Assembly (NCBI GenBank): GCA_910577275.1
Contig: CAJTMW010000007.1
Location: 81,089 to 145,088, forward strand
DNA from: an uncultured Lachnospiraceae bacterium
GTDB taxonomy: Bacteria > Bacillota > Clostridia > Lachnospirales > Lachnospiraceae
Length of the DNA: 64,000 nucleotides
Direction: 5' to 3'
Below are positions 25,158 through 34,664 of this stretch, piece after piece. Within the stretch, counting starts at the first letter, position 1; each line of letters starts with the position of its first letter. The notes beneath the pieces were generated by a model. The model was not told where the DNA came from and made no database searches. It saw only the letters and a list, made by a program, of their open reading frames with translations. A program made the position numbers and the translations under genes.

Positions 25158-25745
25158 ATGAATTTATCAATTTATTTTTTCTTATTGCTGGTGACGGTCC
25201 TTTCCATGGACGCTTTTGCCGCCGGATTGTCCTACGGTGTGGAAAAGGTCTGGGTGCCCTTCTCGTCCCTTTCCATCATCGCCCTGCTCTCCGGCGGCAT
25301 GCTGACCGCATCTTTGTTTGCCGGGAACCTGCTCCTTTCCCTGATTCCCGACAGGCTTACAAAAATACTTTCCTTCCTGGTGCTTTTTCTTCTTGCATTA
25401 TACAAATTATATGACGCGGCAGCTTCCCGCCGCCATCAGGAATCCGGTTTTACCACCGGTAATCTCTCCCGGAAAATCAACAAGGACGACAAGGCGGTGC
25501 TTTCCGGCAGGGAAGCTGCCATTCTTGCTTTCGCCCTCTCTGTGGATAATATCTCCGCCGGCCTTTGTACCGGGACGGTAGCTTTGCCGCCCGCCGCAAT
25601 TTTGTCCGTTACCACCCTTATCCACTTTCTTGCGCTCCGCCTTGGGCTTTTTACCGGTCAGCTTCTTGCGTCAAAGAGCTCCCGCAGCTTCGCCTGGCTT
25701 TCGGCTCTCATCCTCATGGTTCTGGCCTTTGCCCGGATTTTCTGA
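25158..25745 (+). CDS. ytaF: YtaF/MntP-like membrane protein
   Basis: A membrane protein of the MntP/YtaF superfamily, which includes manganese exporters and the sporulation protein YtaF. About six helices: the first repeat has LLVTVLSMDAFAAGLSYG and the second has AFALSVDNISAGL, the paired Asp motifs that bind the ion. The hydrophilic linker is about 85-125. The start is uncertain: 25158 gives MNLSIYFFLL directly; an upstream ATG at 25107 is also in frame, and neither has a good ribosome site. The last 75 bases overlap the 3' end of the convergent P-ATPase gene. YtaF is favoured over MntP by the long loop, but not proved. Confidence 0.8.
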   Translation: MNLSIYFFLLLVTVLSMDAFAAGLSYGVEKVWVPFSSLSIIALLSGGMLTASLFAGNLLLSLIPDRLTKILSFLVLFLLALYKLYDAAASRRHQESGFTTGNLSRKINKDDKAVLSGREAAILAFALSVDNISAGLCTGTVALPPAAILSVTTLIHFLALRLGLFTGQLLASKSSRSFAWLSALILMVLAFARIF

Positions 25746-28421
25746 TTCCTCCACGCCGGCCTTCTTAAGAAGCGCTTCCGAGAGAACTAAAAGCTCATGT
25801 ATCGCCAGCGGCACACAGGAGAGTGCGCCCAGAATCCCCCATTCCGACAGGCTCAGCCGGCTTGTTCCGAAAAGCTCCACAAAATACGGCACTTCCGTTA
25901 CAAGTGCCTGAAGGGCAATCCCTGCCGTCCATGCAACAATCATATATCTGTTTTCCAGATGATTCATCTTAAATACCGATTTGTTGGTATCCCGCATTCC
26001 CACCGCGTGCACCAGCTGGCTCATCCCCAGCACGGTGAACGCATGGGTCTGCGCCTTGTTCAAAACAGGCGCAAGGCGGAGGATTTTTTCCAGGTTCTGT
26101 ATGGTTACCGGAAGGTTCTGCCGCAACAGCTCTCCGTAGGGAACCGTGAGAAAGGCAAGAAGGCTGATGAGACCGATTACCACGCCGTAGCACAGCGTAC
26201 AGCTTAAGCCTCCGTGGGCAAACAGGCTGTCGGAGCTTTTTCTGGGCTTTTCCCTCATAAGGGCTTCCCCATCATTTTTGTCCATTCCCAGCGCCAGCGC
26301 CGGAAGGGAATCCGTAATCAGATTTATCCACAGAATATGGCTTGCTTTTAAGGGAGAAGGAAAACCTGCAAGCACCGCCGCCAGCATCGTGATAATTTCC
26401 CCGAAATTCGATGACAGCAAAAACAGAATGGTCTTGCGGATATTTTCGTAAATCCCCCTGCCTTCCTTCATGGCTTTCTCTATAGTGGCAAAATTGTCAT
26501 CCGTAAGCACCAAATCGGCGGCGCCTCTTGCCACGTCGGTCCCCTCTTTTCCCATGGCAATCCCCACATCCGCCGCCTTTAAGGAAGGCGCGTCGTTGAC
26601 TCCGTCCCCGGTCATTGCCACAATCTTTCCCTTTGCCTTCAAAGCCTCCACAATCCGCACCTTATGCTCCGGGGAAACTCTGGCAAACACATGAATCCCC
26701 TCCGCCGTCTCCCGGAAAGCCCCGCTGTCCATGGCCTCTATCTCCGCGCCGGTCATACACTCCTTTCGGCTTTCGGCGATTCCCAAATCCCTTGCGATGG
26801 CAAACGCGGTATCCACATGGTCCCCGGTTATCATCACCGTGTCCACATGGGCGCCCTTAAAGCTTGCCACCGCGCCCTTCGCCTCCTGCCTTGGCGGGTC
26901 TATCATTCCCACAAGCCCGAGGAAAACCATGTTTTTCTCGTCCTTTAAATCCCCTTTGCGTTTTGCCGCCACCGCAAGCACCCGGTAGGCTCTTCCCGCC
27001 ATCTCCTCCACCGCTTCCCTTGCCTCCTTCTTCGCCTTAGAGGAAAACGCCACCTCTCTGCCATGCATGGAGGTGTGGGAGCACAGGGAAATCATCTCGT
27101 CGGCAGCGCCCTTGATATAGGCGATTTTTTCCGTACCGGCGCTTCCCGGCCGCCTGTGCACGGTGGTCATCCGCTTTCTGTCCGAATCAAAGGCCCGCTC
27201 GTCGATGCGGGGTATCCGGGCTTCCAGCCTTTTCTTATCAAATCCATGGCTTTTAGACAAGTCAAGCAATGCCAGCTCCGTGGGGTCTCCTATCCTGCTG
27301 CCCTCAATCATGGCGTCGTTGCACAGGGTACAGGCTTCCAGAAAAAGAGTATGTTTTTCCGCATCAAGCTCCTTCTCCTCCACGAGCTGTCCGTCCACAT
27401 AGCATTCCCTGACCGTCATCCGGTTCTGCGTTAAAGTGCCTGTCTTATCCGAGCACACGGTATTTACCGCCCCCAGCGTTTCCACGGAGGGGAGCCGCCG
27501 CACAATGGTCCCCACCTTTACCATTCTGGAAACGCTTAAGGCAAGCACAATGGTGACAATGGCCGCAAGCCCCTCCGGCACGGCGGCAACTGCAAGAGAA
27601 ATTGCGGTAAGGAGCATGTCCCCCACGTCCCGCTTCTGCAGCACTGCCACCAGAAACATAAAGACGCACACGCCTACTGCAAGGATGCTGAGGAGCTTGC
27701 CCAGGTCTGCAAGCCGCTTTTGGAGAGGCGTCATTTCGCTGCCGCCGGCGTCAATCAGCCCGGCGATTTTCCCGATTTCCGTGGACATTCCCGTATTTGT
27801 CACAATTCCCACGCCCCGGCCATAGGACACTGTGGTTGACATATAGGCCATATTGATTCTGTCCCCTATGCTCTTTTCCCCGGGAGGCAGCTTTTCCGAG
27901 GTCTTGTCCACCGGCACCGATTCCCCTGTAAGCGCGGATTCCTCTATTTTCAGGTTTCGGCTCTCCACCAGACGCAAATCCGCCGGTACCTGTCTTCCGG
28001 CCTCCAGAAAGACGATATCTCCCGGCACCAGCCTGGCGCTTTCAATCTCATATTCCCTGCCGTCCCGCAGCACCAGCGCCCTGGGGCTGGAAAGCTGCTG
28101 CAAAGCCTCGATTGCCTTTCGGGCCTTGTCCTCCTGCACCACGCCCACAATGGAATTCAGCAAAATTACTGCCGCAATGATTGCCGCGTCTCCGGCTTCC
28201 CCGAGAAACAGCGATATGGCAATGGCCGCCATCAAAATATAAATAAGCGGGTCGTTTAACTGCTCCATAAACAGCCCGAAAACCCCCTTTTTCTTCTGTT
28301 CCTCCAGTTGATTTGGACCATACTCGTCAAGCCTTCTCTCCGCCGCCGCTTCAGACAGTCCCGCTTCCCTGCTGCTTTCAAACTGTTTTATCACCTCTGA
28401 CGCATTTCGCTCTGCATACAT
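25671..28421 (-). CDS. Ca2+-transporting P-type ATPase
   Basis: A 916-residue P2-type ATPase pumping Ca2+ (or Mn2+) out of the cytoplasm. TGES is at 165-168, the M4 ion motif VPEGL at 281-285, the phosphorylation site DKTGT at 325-329, then TGDGVNDAPSLKAADVGIAMG at the hinge (named in part) and M6 NLITDSLPALALG with the Asn-Asp pair typical of Ca2+ pumps. Ten membrane segments are expected. The C-terminus past the last helix is a 40-residue charged tail (KAGVEESENPGKGQ onward) whose coding DNA overlaps the ytaF-like gene. GAGGG precedes the ATG. Confidence 0.93.
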   Translation of the reverse strand: MYAERNASEVIKQFESSREAGLSEAAAERRLDEYGPNQLEEQKKKGVFGLFMEQLNDPLIYILMAAIAISLFLGEAGDAAIIAAVILLNSIVGVVQEDKARKAIEALQQLSSPRALVLRDGREYEIESARLVPGDIVFLEAGRQVPADLRLVESRNLKIEESALTGESVPVDKTSEKLPPGEKSIGDRINMAYMSTTVSYGRGVGIVTNTGMSTEIGKIAGLIDAGGSEMTPLQKRLADLGKLLSILAVGVCVFMFLVAVLQKRDVGDMLLTAISLAVAAVPEGLAAIVTIVLALSVSRMVKVGTIVRRLPSVETLGAVNTVCSDKTGTLTQNRMTVRECYVDGQLVEEKELDAEKHTLFLEACTLCNDAMIEGSRIGDPTELALLDLSKSHGFDKKRLEARIPRIDERAFDSDRKRMTTVHRRPGSAGTEKIAYIKGAADEMISLCSHTSMHGREVAFSSKAKKEAREAVEEMAGRAYRVLAVAAKRKGDLKDEKNMVFLGLVGMIDPPRQEAKGAVASFKGAHVDTVMITGDHVDTAFAIARDLGIAESRKECMTGAEIEAMDSGAFRETAEGIHVFARVSPEHKVRIVEALKAKGKIVAMTGDGVNDAPSLKAADVGIAMGKEGTDVARGAADLVLTDDNFATIEKAMKEGRGIYENIRKTILFLLSSNFGEIITMLAAVLAGFPSPLKASHILWINLITDSLPALALGMDKNDGEALMREKPRKSSDSLFAHGGLSCTLCYGVVIGLISLLAFLTVPYGELLRQNLPVTIQNLEKILRLAPVLNKAQTHAFTVLGMSQLVHAVGMRDTNKSVFKMNHLENRYMIVAWTAGIALQALVTEVPYFVELFGTSRLSLSEWGILGALSCVPLAIHELLVLSEALLKKAGVEESENPGKGQNHEDESRKPGEAAGAL

Positions 28422-28490
28422 AATTAATCCCTCCTGCTCTTATGATTTTATATGCCATGAGCGGAGGGATTATGCTTGTATTCTTTTAAT

Positions 28491-28578
28491 GTTCCGGCGG
28501 AAAATGACCGGGAACCGCAAACTGCCTTTCCGACGGAGAATGACTGGAACCCGCAAACCGCCTTGCCGGCGGACTGCC
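28491..28578 (+). repeat. Two and a half tandem 36-bp repeats
   Basis: A unit of 36 bases beginning GTTCCGGCGGAAAATGACCG occurs at 28491-28526 and 28527-28562, with a partial third to 28578. On the plus strand the units read as 12 codons each (VPAENDREPQTA, FPTENDWNPQTA, LPAD), with an SD-like GGAGG and a TTG upstream at 28476. A second direct repeat GGTAAAGCT follows at 28580 and 28598. It is not clear that a protein is made. Confidence 0.7.
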
Positions 28579-28606
28579 TGGTAAAGCTACCCGTTCCGGT
28601 AAAGCT

Positions 28607-29857
28607 CTACTGGTTACCCGATGGGGTCCCCACTGGGGTCCCCGTTGGGTTCCCCAATGCCGGCGTATAGTTGTCAACATAGCTGTAATTGCATCTTACG
28701 CAGGTATAAACCGTATACCCCTGCGTTGCGCTGGTGGCCGGAATAATTGTGGCCCGATAGGTATGGCTGTTTAAATCGCGTTCTATCGATTCCGCATAAC
28801 TGCTCCCGCAGCCGCAGATAAAGGAACGGATTCCTTCCTGTGTACAGGTTGGATGCTTTAAAATATAAGACTGGTACTCATGGGAATGGCCTGACGCCGA
28901 GGGCGAAGCATTACCATCCGGCGCATTGGAAGCCTGGGACTGTCCGTTTCCGCCTGACGCATTGGGCGCTGCCGACGAGCTGGTCTGGCCGTCGCCCGAC
29001 GCGCCGGCCGATGCTGCCGGTGCCGAAGTAAGCTTGTTTACCGGCCTTGAATCCAGAAGGACGCCGCATACGCTGCAGGTTCTCTGCTCTGTTCCCATCT
29101 TCGTGGTGGTAGGCGCTGCCGCCACCTCCCAGTCCGTCGCCACATGACCGAGAGCGGGTATCATTTCCGTATAGAAGTTGCCGCATTCACAGGTATATTT
29201 CCGAAGCCCGGCAAGGGTACAGCTCGGCTCCCGCTCAGTGTTTGCCGCATATTGATGGACATGAGGCCCTGACGCGGCATTACTCCCCTCCCCGCCGGCT
29301 CCCGGCGAAGCGCTCGCACCCGCATTTGCATCTGCATAAGGTACGCTCTCCTGTGCCACAATCTCGTCGCAGTAGATACATTTCTTTACCCGAAGGCCGT
29401 CGGCTCCGGCCGTTGCCCTTCTGGATACCTCCCAGTCTCCTGCCACATGTCCGGTGGACATCACGTCCACGTAATAAACGTCTCCGCAATCCTCGCAGGT
29501 ATATTTCAGGCGTCCCGCTCTGTAACAGGTCGCTTTCGTCTCAATGCTTTCCTCGTAATCATGAACATGGTTCGCCGGAGTTGTTCCATGGTTTACCGGT
29601 GTGGCGTTCACCAGCGGCGTCGGCGCCGACGCGTTCCCGGATTGCCCTTCAGGAACGGTTGTGGGAACAGGCTGCTGCCCGGCGTCAGCCGCGTTTTCTC
29701 CCGCTTCATCCTGACGGGGCTCCTCCATATTCTGAACCGTCTCCTCGTCATCCTGTGGGCGAATCATTGAATATCCTAAAATACCCACCGTGGCAAGACA
29801 GGCAACTACCGCCAAAACGGCAAGAACACCTGTTAATACTTTAACTATTGCATTCAT
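28607..29857 (-). CDS. Membrane-anchored surface protein with cysteine-pair modules
   Basis: A 416-residue protein with one N-terminal membrane anchor (about 7-30) and an extracytoplasmic part. It has three similar modules beginning HVHDYEESIETKATC, HVHQYAANTEREPSC and HSHEYQSYILKHPTC. Each continues with a Y-x-C-x(1-2)-C-G pair, and after a short gap comes a second C-x-x-C pair (KKCIYCDE, RTCSVCG, YTCVRCNY). The modules are joined by Ser/Ala/Gly-rich linkers. The pattern looks like small metal-binding or disulfide repeats common in Lachnospiraceae surface proteins. The C-terminus is a short PTGTPVGTPSGNQ repeat. No function is known; binding to the cell surface or host material is speculative. 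Confidence 0.78.
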   Translation of the reverse strand: MNAIVKVLTGVLAVLAVVACLATVGILGYSMIRPQDDEETVQNMEEPRQDEAGENAADAGQQPVPTTVPEGQSGNASAPTPLVNATPVNHGTTPANHVHDYEESIETKATCYRAGRLKYTCEDCGDVYYVDVMSTGHVAGDWEVSRRATAGADGLRVKKCIYCDEIVAQESVPYADANAGASASPGAGGEGSNAASGPHVHQYAANTEREPSCTLAGLRKYTCECGNFYTEMIPALGHVATDWEVAAAPTTTKMGTEQRTCSVCGVLLDSRPVNKLTSAPAASAGASGDGQTSSSAAPNASGGNGQSQASNAPDGNASPSASGHSHEYQSYILKHPTCTQEGIRSFICGCGSSYAESIERDLNSHTYRATIIPATSATQGYTVYTCVRCNYSYVDNYTPALGNPTGTPVGTPSGNQ

Positions 29858-29971
29858 TTCTTTTCTCCATATCTATTGAAAATATTTTGATTGCTTATGC
29901 TGTTCTTAGTATATATTTTTTGGCGATATTTGTAAACACTCTGGCTCTCACAATTTTTTCCTGATAACATG

Positions 29972-30346
29972 TCACATCAGTATGTTCCCGTTTTCATCCG
30001 CTTCCTTTGGAATGGCAATCATCAAATCAATAAGTGTCATGGCAAAGGGAAATCCTGTCCAGAAAAGCAGCAGGTAGAGAATCGCCGAAGGATACTGCCG
30101 GGCATAAAACCGGTGTCCGCCCATCCATCCGGTGAGAAGCGCTAAAATCAGATACTTTTTCCGGCTCACGGAATGCAATTCGCGGGCTTCCCTTTTATTG
30201 AAAAAATTTGAAATTGCTCTGGAAACCTTTCCTTCCTTTACCTCCACGCCATATTTTTGCCTCGTCTCGTCCAGCTCCTTCTGCAGCGCAAGGTAATCGT
30301 CAAAGTTCACTTTCTCATCTTTCTTTTTATCGGTTTTTAATTTCAT
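29972..30346 (-). CDS. TM2 domain protein
   Basis: A 124-residue protein. A charged N-terminus (1-60, KTDKKKDEKVNFDDYLALQKELDETRQK partly helical) is followed by the TM2 domain: SRKKYLILALLTGWMGGHRFYARQYPSAILYLLLFWTG, with the central GGHRFYAR turn between two membrane helices (about 66-85 and 88-110). TM2 proteins are small membrane proteins without a known activity. It stands downstream of a strong terminator and is probably transcribed alone. Confidence 0.82.
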   Translation of the reverse strand: MKLKTDKKKDEKVNFDDYLALQKELDETRQKYGVEVKEGKVSRAISNFFNKREARELHSVSRKKYLILALLTGWMGGHRFYARQYPSAILYLLLFWTGFPFAMTLIDLMIAIPKEADENGNILM

Positions 30347-30368
30347 ATGCCGCCCGCTCCTTTTTAAG

Positions 30369-30399
30369 AACAGGCGCCGGAAAAATACCGGCGCCTGTT
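30369..30399 (-). terminator. Terminator of the GH2-GPH-HAD-GH3-GPH operon
   Basis: AACAGGCGCCGG (30369-30380) and CCGGCGCCTGTT (30388-30399) form a perfect 12-bp stem with a 7-base loop. It stands about 50 bases past the second symporter's stop codon. The minus-strand run after the stem is CTTAAAAAG, so the T-tract is weak although the hairpin is strong. Confidence 0.75.
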
Positions 30400-30447
30400 T
30401 CAGTAATCATTCCTGCTTCAAATTTTCAGCTTATTTATGTATCGCAA

Positions 30448-31932
30448 TTATTCTTTCATTGCCTTTGCTTTGATTGCCGCAATTTCTTCCTGAATCTCTT
30501 CCATCTTTTCCTTGGTCAGCGGATAGAACTTCAGGGCTACAACGTTACATAAGCATCCCAGAATAATCATACCGTACATCAGGAACACGCCTACATAATG
30601 CAGAGATGTGCTGTAGGGTGTGGTTGCGTCGGGAAGGGCTTCCTTAAATCCGATTGCGGAGAACATCAGACCTGCAATCATGGGAGCCAGGGAAGAAATC
30701 ACCTTGTCAACAAAGCTGAACAGAGTTCCCATCATACCGGGAACGTATTTACCCGTACGGTATACCTCGTAGTCCGCGCAGTCCGCCGTCATGGGGATAA
30801 CGATGTTTCCGGCAACGCCCTGGAAACCGCCCATCAGAATTGTCAGGACAATATAAGCAATGGTAAAGAAACCGAACGCAAGGCCGCCGTTTCCGTTGTC
30901 CATGCTTGTGGGATTGCCGAATAACCACAGACAGGAGAGCAGAGCGCAGACAATAATTTCACCCCAGGAACCAATCAGCATGGCCTTTCTCTGTCCGAGA
31001 GTAGTTGCAAGGCCGCCGATTCCAAGAATCAGTAAAATTGTGGTAGGGATGGAAGTAAATCCGCTTAAGATTCCGTAGAGAGCAAAGTTACCGGCAACAA
31101 CACCGAACATAACCGCCGTAACCGCGCTGGTTCTTGCGGAAGATGCAAGCTTATCGGTAGATGCGGATACCACCAGCATCTGGATGGCGCGGTTGCCCTT
31201 TAAGGTATCCCAGTAATCCTTTAAGCCAATCTTAATCGGCTTACCGGTTCCAAAGAATTCGGTTCTGTCCTTGGGCGCAATAGAGAATACTGCAATTGCC
31301 GTGCAGATTGCGCTGGCGATGGCCGTAAATACCCAAAAATCATGGAAGAAGCCTGCTTCGTAGAAGGAACCGCCGTATTTTGCGCTGATGTTTGCCACCA
31401 GAATTGCAAGACCGGTGAAGATAAGCGTATTGTAGATTCCGTCAAAGATGGAGAATAACGGTCTCTGCTTGGGGTCGTTGGTCATACAGCTCTGAGCCGA
31501 CTTGGTAACAACGCACTGGAAAGTATATCCTATGTAATAAATCATTGAAAAGATAATAAAGAATGTAAAACGGATTGCCGTGTTTTCAGGCAGCTTATGC
31601 GTCACGTGGAAAAGAATAAAGCTGGATACGCACAAAATCACCTGTCCGATTACAATAAAGGGGCGGTTCTTTCCGAATCTGCCGTTGGTCTTGTCAACAA
31701 CAAATCCGATAAAAGGGTCTGTCACGCCGTCCCACAGACGCATAATCATGGAAAAGCTGGATGCCATTACTACTGCGATTCCGACAAAGCCTGTCAGGTA
31801 GTAGGCAACATAGCCCATGAAGAACAGATACAGGTTTGTGGCGGAGTTGTTCAGAGCAAAGCCCCCGATACGCCACAACGGAACGCGATGGATACCGTTC
31901 TCGCCATAATACTTTGAGGTGTCAGTTTTCAT
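30448..31932 (-). CDS. GPH-family sugar:cation symporter (distal gene)
   Basis: A 494-residue MFS-type symporter of the glycoside-pentoside-hexuronide family with about twelve helices. Typical early motifs are LWDGVTDPFIGFVVDKTNGRFGKNRPFI (named in part: GVTDPFIGFVVDKT) in the loop between helices 2 and 3. It imports a glycoside with Na+ or H+. The length is usual for the family. It is the last gene of the GH2-to-GPH cluster, 72 bases after GH3. It differs in sequence from the upstream symporter at 34753-36153, so the pair is more likely to take two substrates than to be a duplicate. Confidence 0.9.
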   Translation of the reverse strand: MKTDTSKYYGENGIHRVPLWRIGGFALNNSATNLYLFFMGYVAYYLTGFVGIAVVMASSFSMIMRLWDGVTDPFIGFVVDKTNGRFGKNRPFIVIGQVILCVSSFILFHVTHKLPENTAIRFTFFIIFSMIYYIGYTFQCVVTKSAQSCMTNDPKQRPLFSIFDGIYNTLIFTGLAILVANISAKYGGSFYEAGFFHDFWVFTAIASAICTAIAVFSIAPKDRTEFFGTGKPIKIGLKDYWDTLKGNRAIQMLVVSASTDKLASSARTSAVTAVMFGVVAGNFALYGILSGFTSIPTTILLILGIGGLATTLGQRKAMLIGSWGEIIVCALLSCLWLFGNPTSMDNGNGGLAFGFFTIAYIVLTILMGGFQGVAGNIVIPMTADCADYEVYRTGKYVPGMMGTLFSFVDKVISSLAPMIAGLMFSAIGFKEALPDATTPYSTSLHYVGVFLMYGMIILGCLCNVVALKFYPLTKEKMEEIQEEIAAIKAKAMKE

Positions 31933-32004
31933 ATTGGGTTTCTCCTTCTCATAAAAAGTTTTACTGTTTGTTTTTGTAAAATTCCCCTTTTTACATTTCC
32001 TTTG

Positions 32005-33780
32005 TTACAGCCTCGTATCCCACACGCCGCAGTAGGAATCCACAGGGTCTTTCCCTTCAAAGGCCGCTTCGCCCGCCATCAGCTTATCTACCAGAGCGTC
32101 CAGGGTGGAATCCAGTACGTCGTAGGTGTTGATGTAGGTACGCGCCTGAGGAATATCCGCCAGCACGAAAGGCTGCTTGGTTCCGATAACAATTACCGGA
32201 AGCTCAAATACATACCACGGAATCTCGCCGCCGCCCTTGGTCATGCCGAACGCCGGCCTTGCCACAGGCTGGAATCCTCCCGGGATATCCACAAGGGTGA
32301 TAATCAAGTCCTGGCCTGCCACGAAATCCGCAATCGCGCTCTTTCCTGCAAAGTAAAGGTTGATGTCAACCTTGCCGCCCTCCTGCATCTGCTTCATCAT
32401 CTTCTGAATCGGGCTTTCATAGATAAAAGCGTCAAATCCCTTTGCCACCAGCTTTTCTTTCAAAGTCTCCGCCGGTGATACCTTGCCTTTTCCAAAAATT
32501 GCTCCAAGGCCGGGCGCCTCCAGTCCCTTTACGTACACAATCATAATCCGTTTGTAACGCTCAGGGGTAAGGGGCAGGACGTCCTTATCCTTATATTTCA
32601 CAAGGGTAATGGCCTTTTCGGAAATTTCCTTCTGCATCGCCTTGTGCTCCGCGCAGCCCACGATTTCATGAACCTGCTCACGGGGAGGTACGAGCTCCTT
32701 CGCCGCCTTTTTGTGCAGTCCCATGTGCGCTTTCAGGGCCAGAATACGGTGAAGGGCGTCGGACAGGCGTTCCTCGGTAATTCTGCCGTCAAGATAGCCC
32801 TGCTTCATAGCCTCGAAGTCTTCATCCATATCGTTAAAGAACAGGAACATATCCACGCCGGCCGCAATGGCTGCAGGCATTAAATCCTTCCGCTTCATCC
32901 GGCAGGTAAGCCCTACCATGTGGGAAGCGTCCGTAAGCACCATGCCGTTAAATCCCAGCTTTGTGCGCAGAAGGCCGTTAATCAGCTCCGGCGACAGGGT
33001 AGCGGGCATGATATCGTCATCCGCAATTTCAGGATTAAAATGTCTGGTATATGCCGGCTGCATGATATGCCCCGCCATAATTGCCTCCAGACCGTTGTCA
33101 ATCAGGTTCTGGTATACCTTTCCAAAGGTGGCGTCCCATTCCTCGCAGCTGTAGTCGTTTACGCTGTTTGCAACGTGCTGGTCACGGAAATCAAGTCCGT
33201 CTCCGGGGAAATGCTTGGCCGCGCAGCAAAAGCCGGGGTTGGCGTGAGCGCCGTCCATATAGGCCTTTGTCATTTCCGTCACTCTCTCCACGTCGTTGCC
33301 GTAGGTACGGAGCCCGATAACCGGATTTTCCCAGTTATACAGGATATCGCTTACAGGGGCAAAGGAAAGGTTGCATCCGATTGCCGCCGCTTCCTTGTTG
33401 GACATATATCCCAGATTATAAGCGTACTGCACATTGCGGGTAGCGCCGATTTTCGTCTGGTTTCCGATTTCCGTACCGTCCACGCAGGCGCCGTTCCCGC
33501 CGTTTTCCGTATTGCAGGCTATAATCAGCGGAATTTTGCTGTTCTCCTGCAGAATGCGGTTCTGTTCATAAACCTCGTCTGCCGTGGCGGGATTGTAGCG
33601 AATGCCTCCGATATGGTATTTGTCCACCGTCATCTTCAGATAATCCTCTTCCCGGCTTGAGCCCATGTTAAAGAACAGCTGCCCAATCTTCTCGTCCAGA
33701 GTCATACCCGCGATTGTGTCCTCCACCCATTTACAGTCCTCGTCGGACAGATAAAAGGGGTTCGCTTTCATATCGACCAT
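32005..33780 (-). CDS. GH3 glycosidase, NagZ-like
   Basis: A 591-residue GH3 enzyme, likely a beta-N-acetylhexosaminidase. K189-H190 in AAKHFPGDG, then D200 and H202 (DFRDQH), match the NagZ-type His-Asp general acid pair, and the nucleophile is D284 in MVLTDASHMVG. The (beta/alpha)8 barrel ends near 350 and a C-terminal sandwich-like domain (400-591) follows. No signal peptide, so it acts on imported sugars. AAGGAG precedes the ATG; a second ATG nine bases in is also possible. Adjacent genes are a HAD phosphatase and a symporter. Beta-glucosidase activity cannot be excluded, because GH3 specificity is broad. Confidence 0.85.
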   Translation of the reverse strand: MVDMKANPFYLSDEDCKWVEDTIAGMTLDEKIGQLFFNMGSSREEDYLKMTVDKYHIGGIRYNPATADEVYEQNRILQENSKIPLIIACNTENGGNGACVDGTEIGNQTKIGATRNVQYAYNLGYMSNKEAAAIGCNLSFAPVSDILYNWENPVIGLRTYGNDVERVTEMTKAYMDGAHANPGFCCAAKHFPGDGLDFRDQHVANSVNDYSCEEWDATFGKVYQNLIDNGLEAIMAGHIMQPAYTRHFNPEIADDDIMPATLSPELINGLLRTKLGFNGMVLTDASHMVGLTCRMKRKDLMPAAIAAGVDMFLFFNDMDEDFEAMKQGYLDGRITEERLSDALHRILALKAHMGLHKKAAKELVPPREQVHEIVGCAEHKAMQKEISEKAITLVKYKDKDVLPLTPERYKRIMIVYVKGLEAPGLGAIFGKGKVSPAETLKEKLVAKGFDAFIYESPIQKMMKQMQEGGKVDINLYFAGKSAIADFVAGQDLIITLVDIPGGFQPVARPAFGMTKGGGEIPWYVFELPVIVIGTKQPFVLADIPQARTYINTYDVLDSTLDALVDKLMAGEAAFEGKDPVDSYCGVWDTRL

Positions 33781-33809
33781 AAATGTTTTCTCCTTTCTTT
33801 ATTTCGCTT

Positions 33810-34649
33810 TTATTTTAAATTATCCAAAAAAGCTTCTATTTTATCCTTCTGGTAGGAGCCGCCATAGCTTCCGTCCAGCAATTTTTCCACGGCCTTCTCC
33901 TGAAATTCCTCCCAGGATTCCTTCTCCCGCCGCACCAGTATAGGGTAGTAAAAGACTCCGTTCTTCTGCGCCGCATCCAAATCCCCCGGCGCGTCGCCGC
34001 ACATGAGCACATGGTCCTTCTCATACCCCGCCTTTAGGAGCTCCCCGATACAGAAAGCCTTGCTTCCGGCGTCCTGCGCCAGCACAATATCCGTGTGGGG
34101 AAGTAATCCGTATCTCTCCCATTCCTCCAGCACCGCGTCCAGATTGGCGCTGCTGACAATGGCCACGTCCACCTTTTCATGGGCAAAGGAAAGAGCCTCC
34201 TTCACTCCCTCGAAAGGAAGCTTCTCGCTGTCGGAAAGCCGGTTGATGGAGGCGTTGACCGCCTTGCTCCAGGAGAGCGCCTTCCGCAGGCAGACGCTGT
34301 CCTTTTCCGAAAGCCTTCTCTCGATTGCCCCGTTAGACAGCTCCGGGCTGTTCTCCGCCCAGTCCGTAAGGGAATCCAAATCCTCTATTTCCGTATATTT
34401 TTCGTTGATTTCCGTAAGCGCCATGGAAAGACCCTTATAGCGGTTGATTCCTCTGGTCATGGTGTACAGATTAATCTCGTTCCAGCGCTTTAATATTTCT
34501 TCCTTCCACGCTTCCAGTCCCCATTCCGCCACCATGCAGGGGCCGAAGCAGCGGATATGCTTGATATCCATCGTATCCATGGCGCAGCCGTCGCTGTCCA
34601 CGCAGATAAGAAAGTCCTTTTTCTTTTTATATTCTGATAACTTGCTCAA
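33810..34649 (-). CDS. HAD-family hydrolase
   Basis: A 279-residue HAD-superfamily protein. The nucleophile motif is CVDSDGCAMDTM with D18 and D20, a helical cap of about 130 residues follows, then AIVSSANLDAVLEEW (motif II, Ser) and VLMCGDAPGDLDAAQKNG (motif IV, Asp). It is expected to be a phosphatase, probably acting on a sugar phosphate from the operon's pathway; the substrate is not shown. It sits between the first symporter and GH3. Confidence 0.85.
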   Translation of the reverse strand: MSKLSEYKKKKDFLICVDSDGCAMDTMDIKHIRCFGPCMVAEWGLEAWKEEILKRWNEINLYTMTRGINRYKGLSMALTEINEKYTEIEDLDSLTDWAENSPELSNGAIERRLSEKDSVCLRKALSWSKAVNASINRLSDSEKLPFEGVKEALSFAHEKVDVAIVSSANLDAVLEEWERYGLLPHTDIVLAQDAGSKAFCIGELLKAGYEKDHVLMCGDAPGDLDAAQKNGVFYYPILVRREKESWEEFQEKAVEKLLDGSYGGSYQKDKIEAFLDNLK

Positions 34650-34664
34650 ATATACTCCCCCTGT

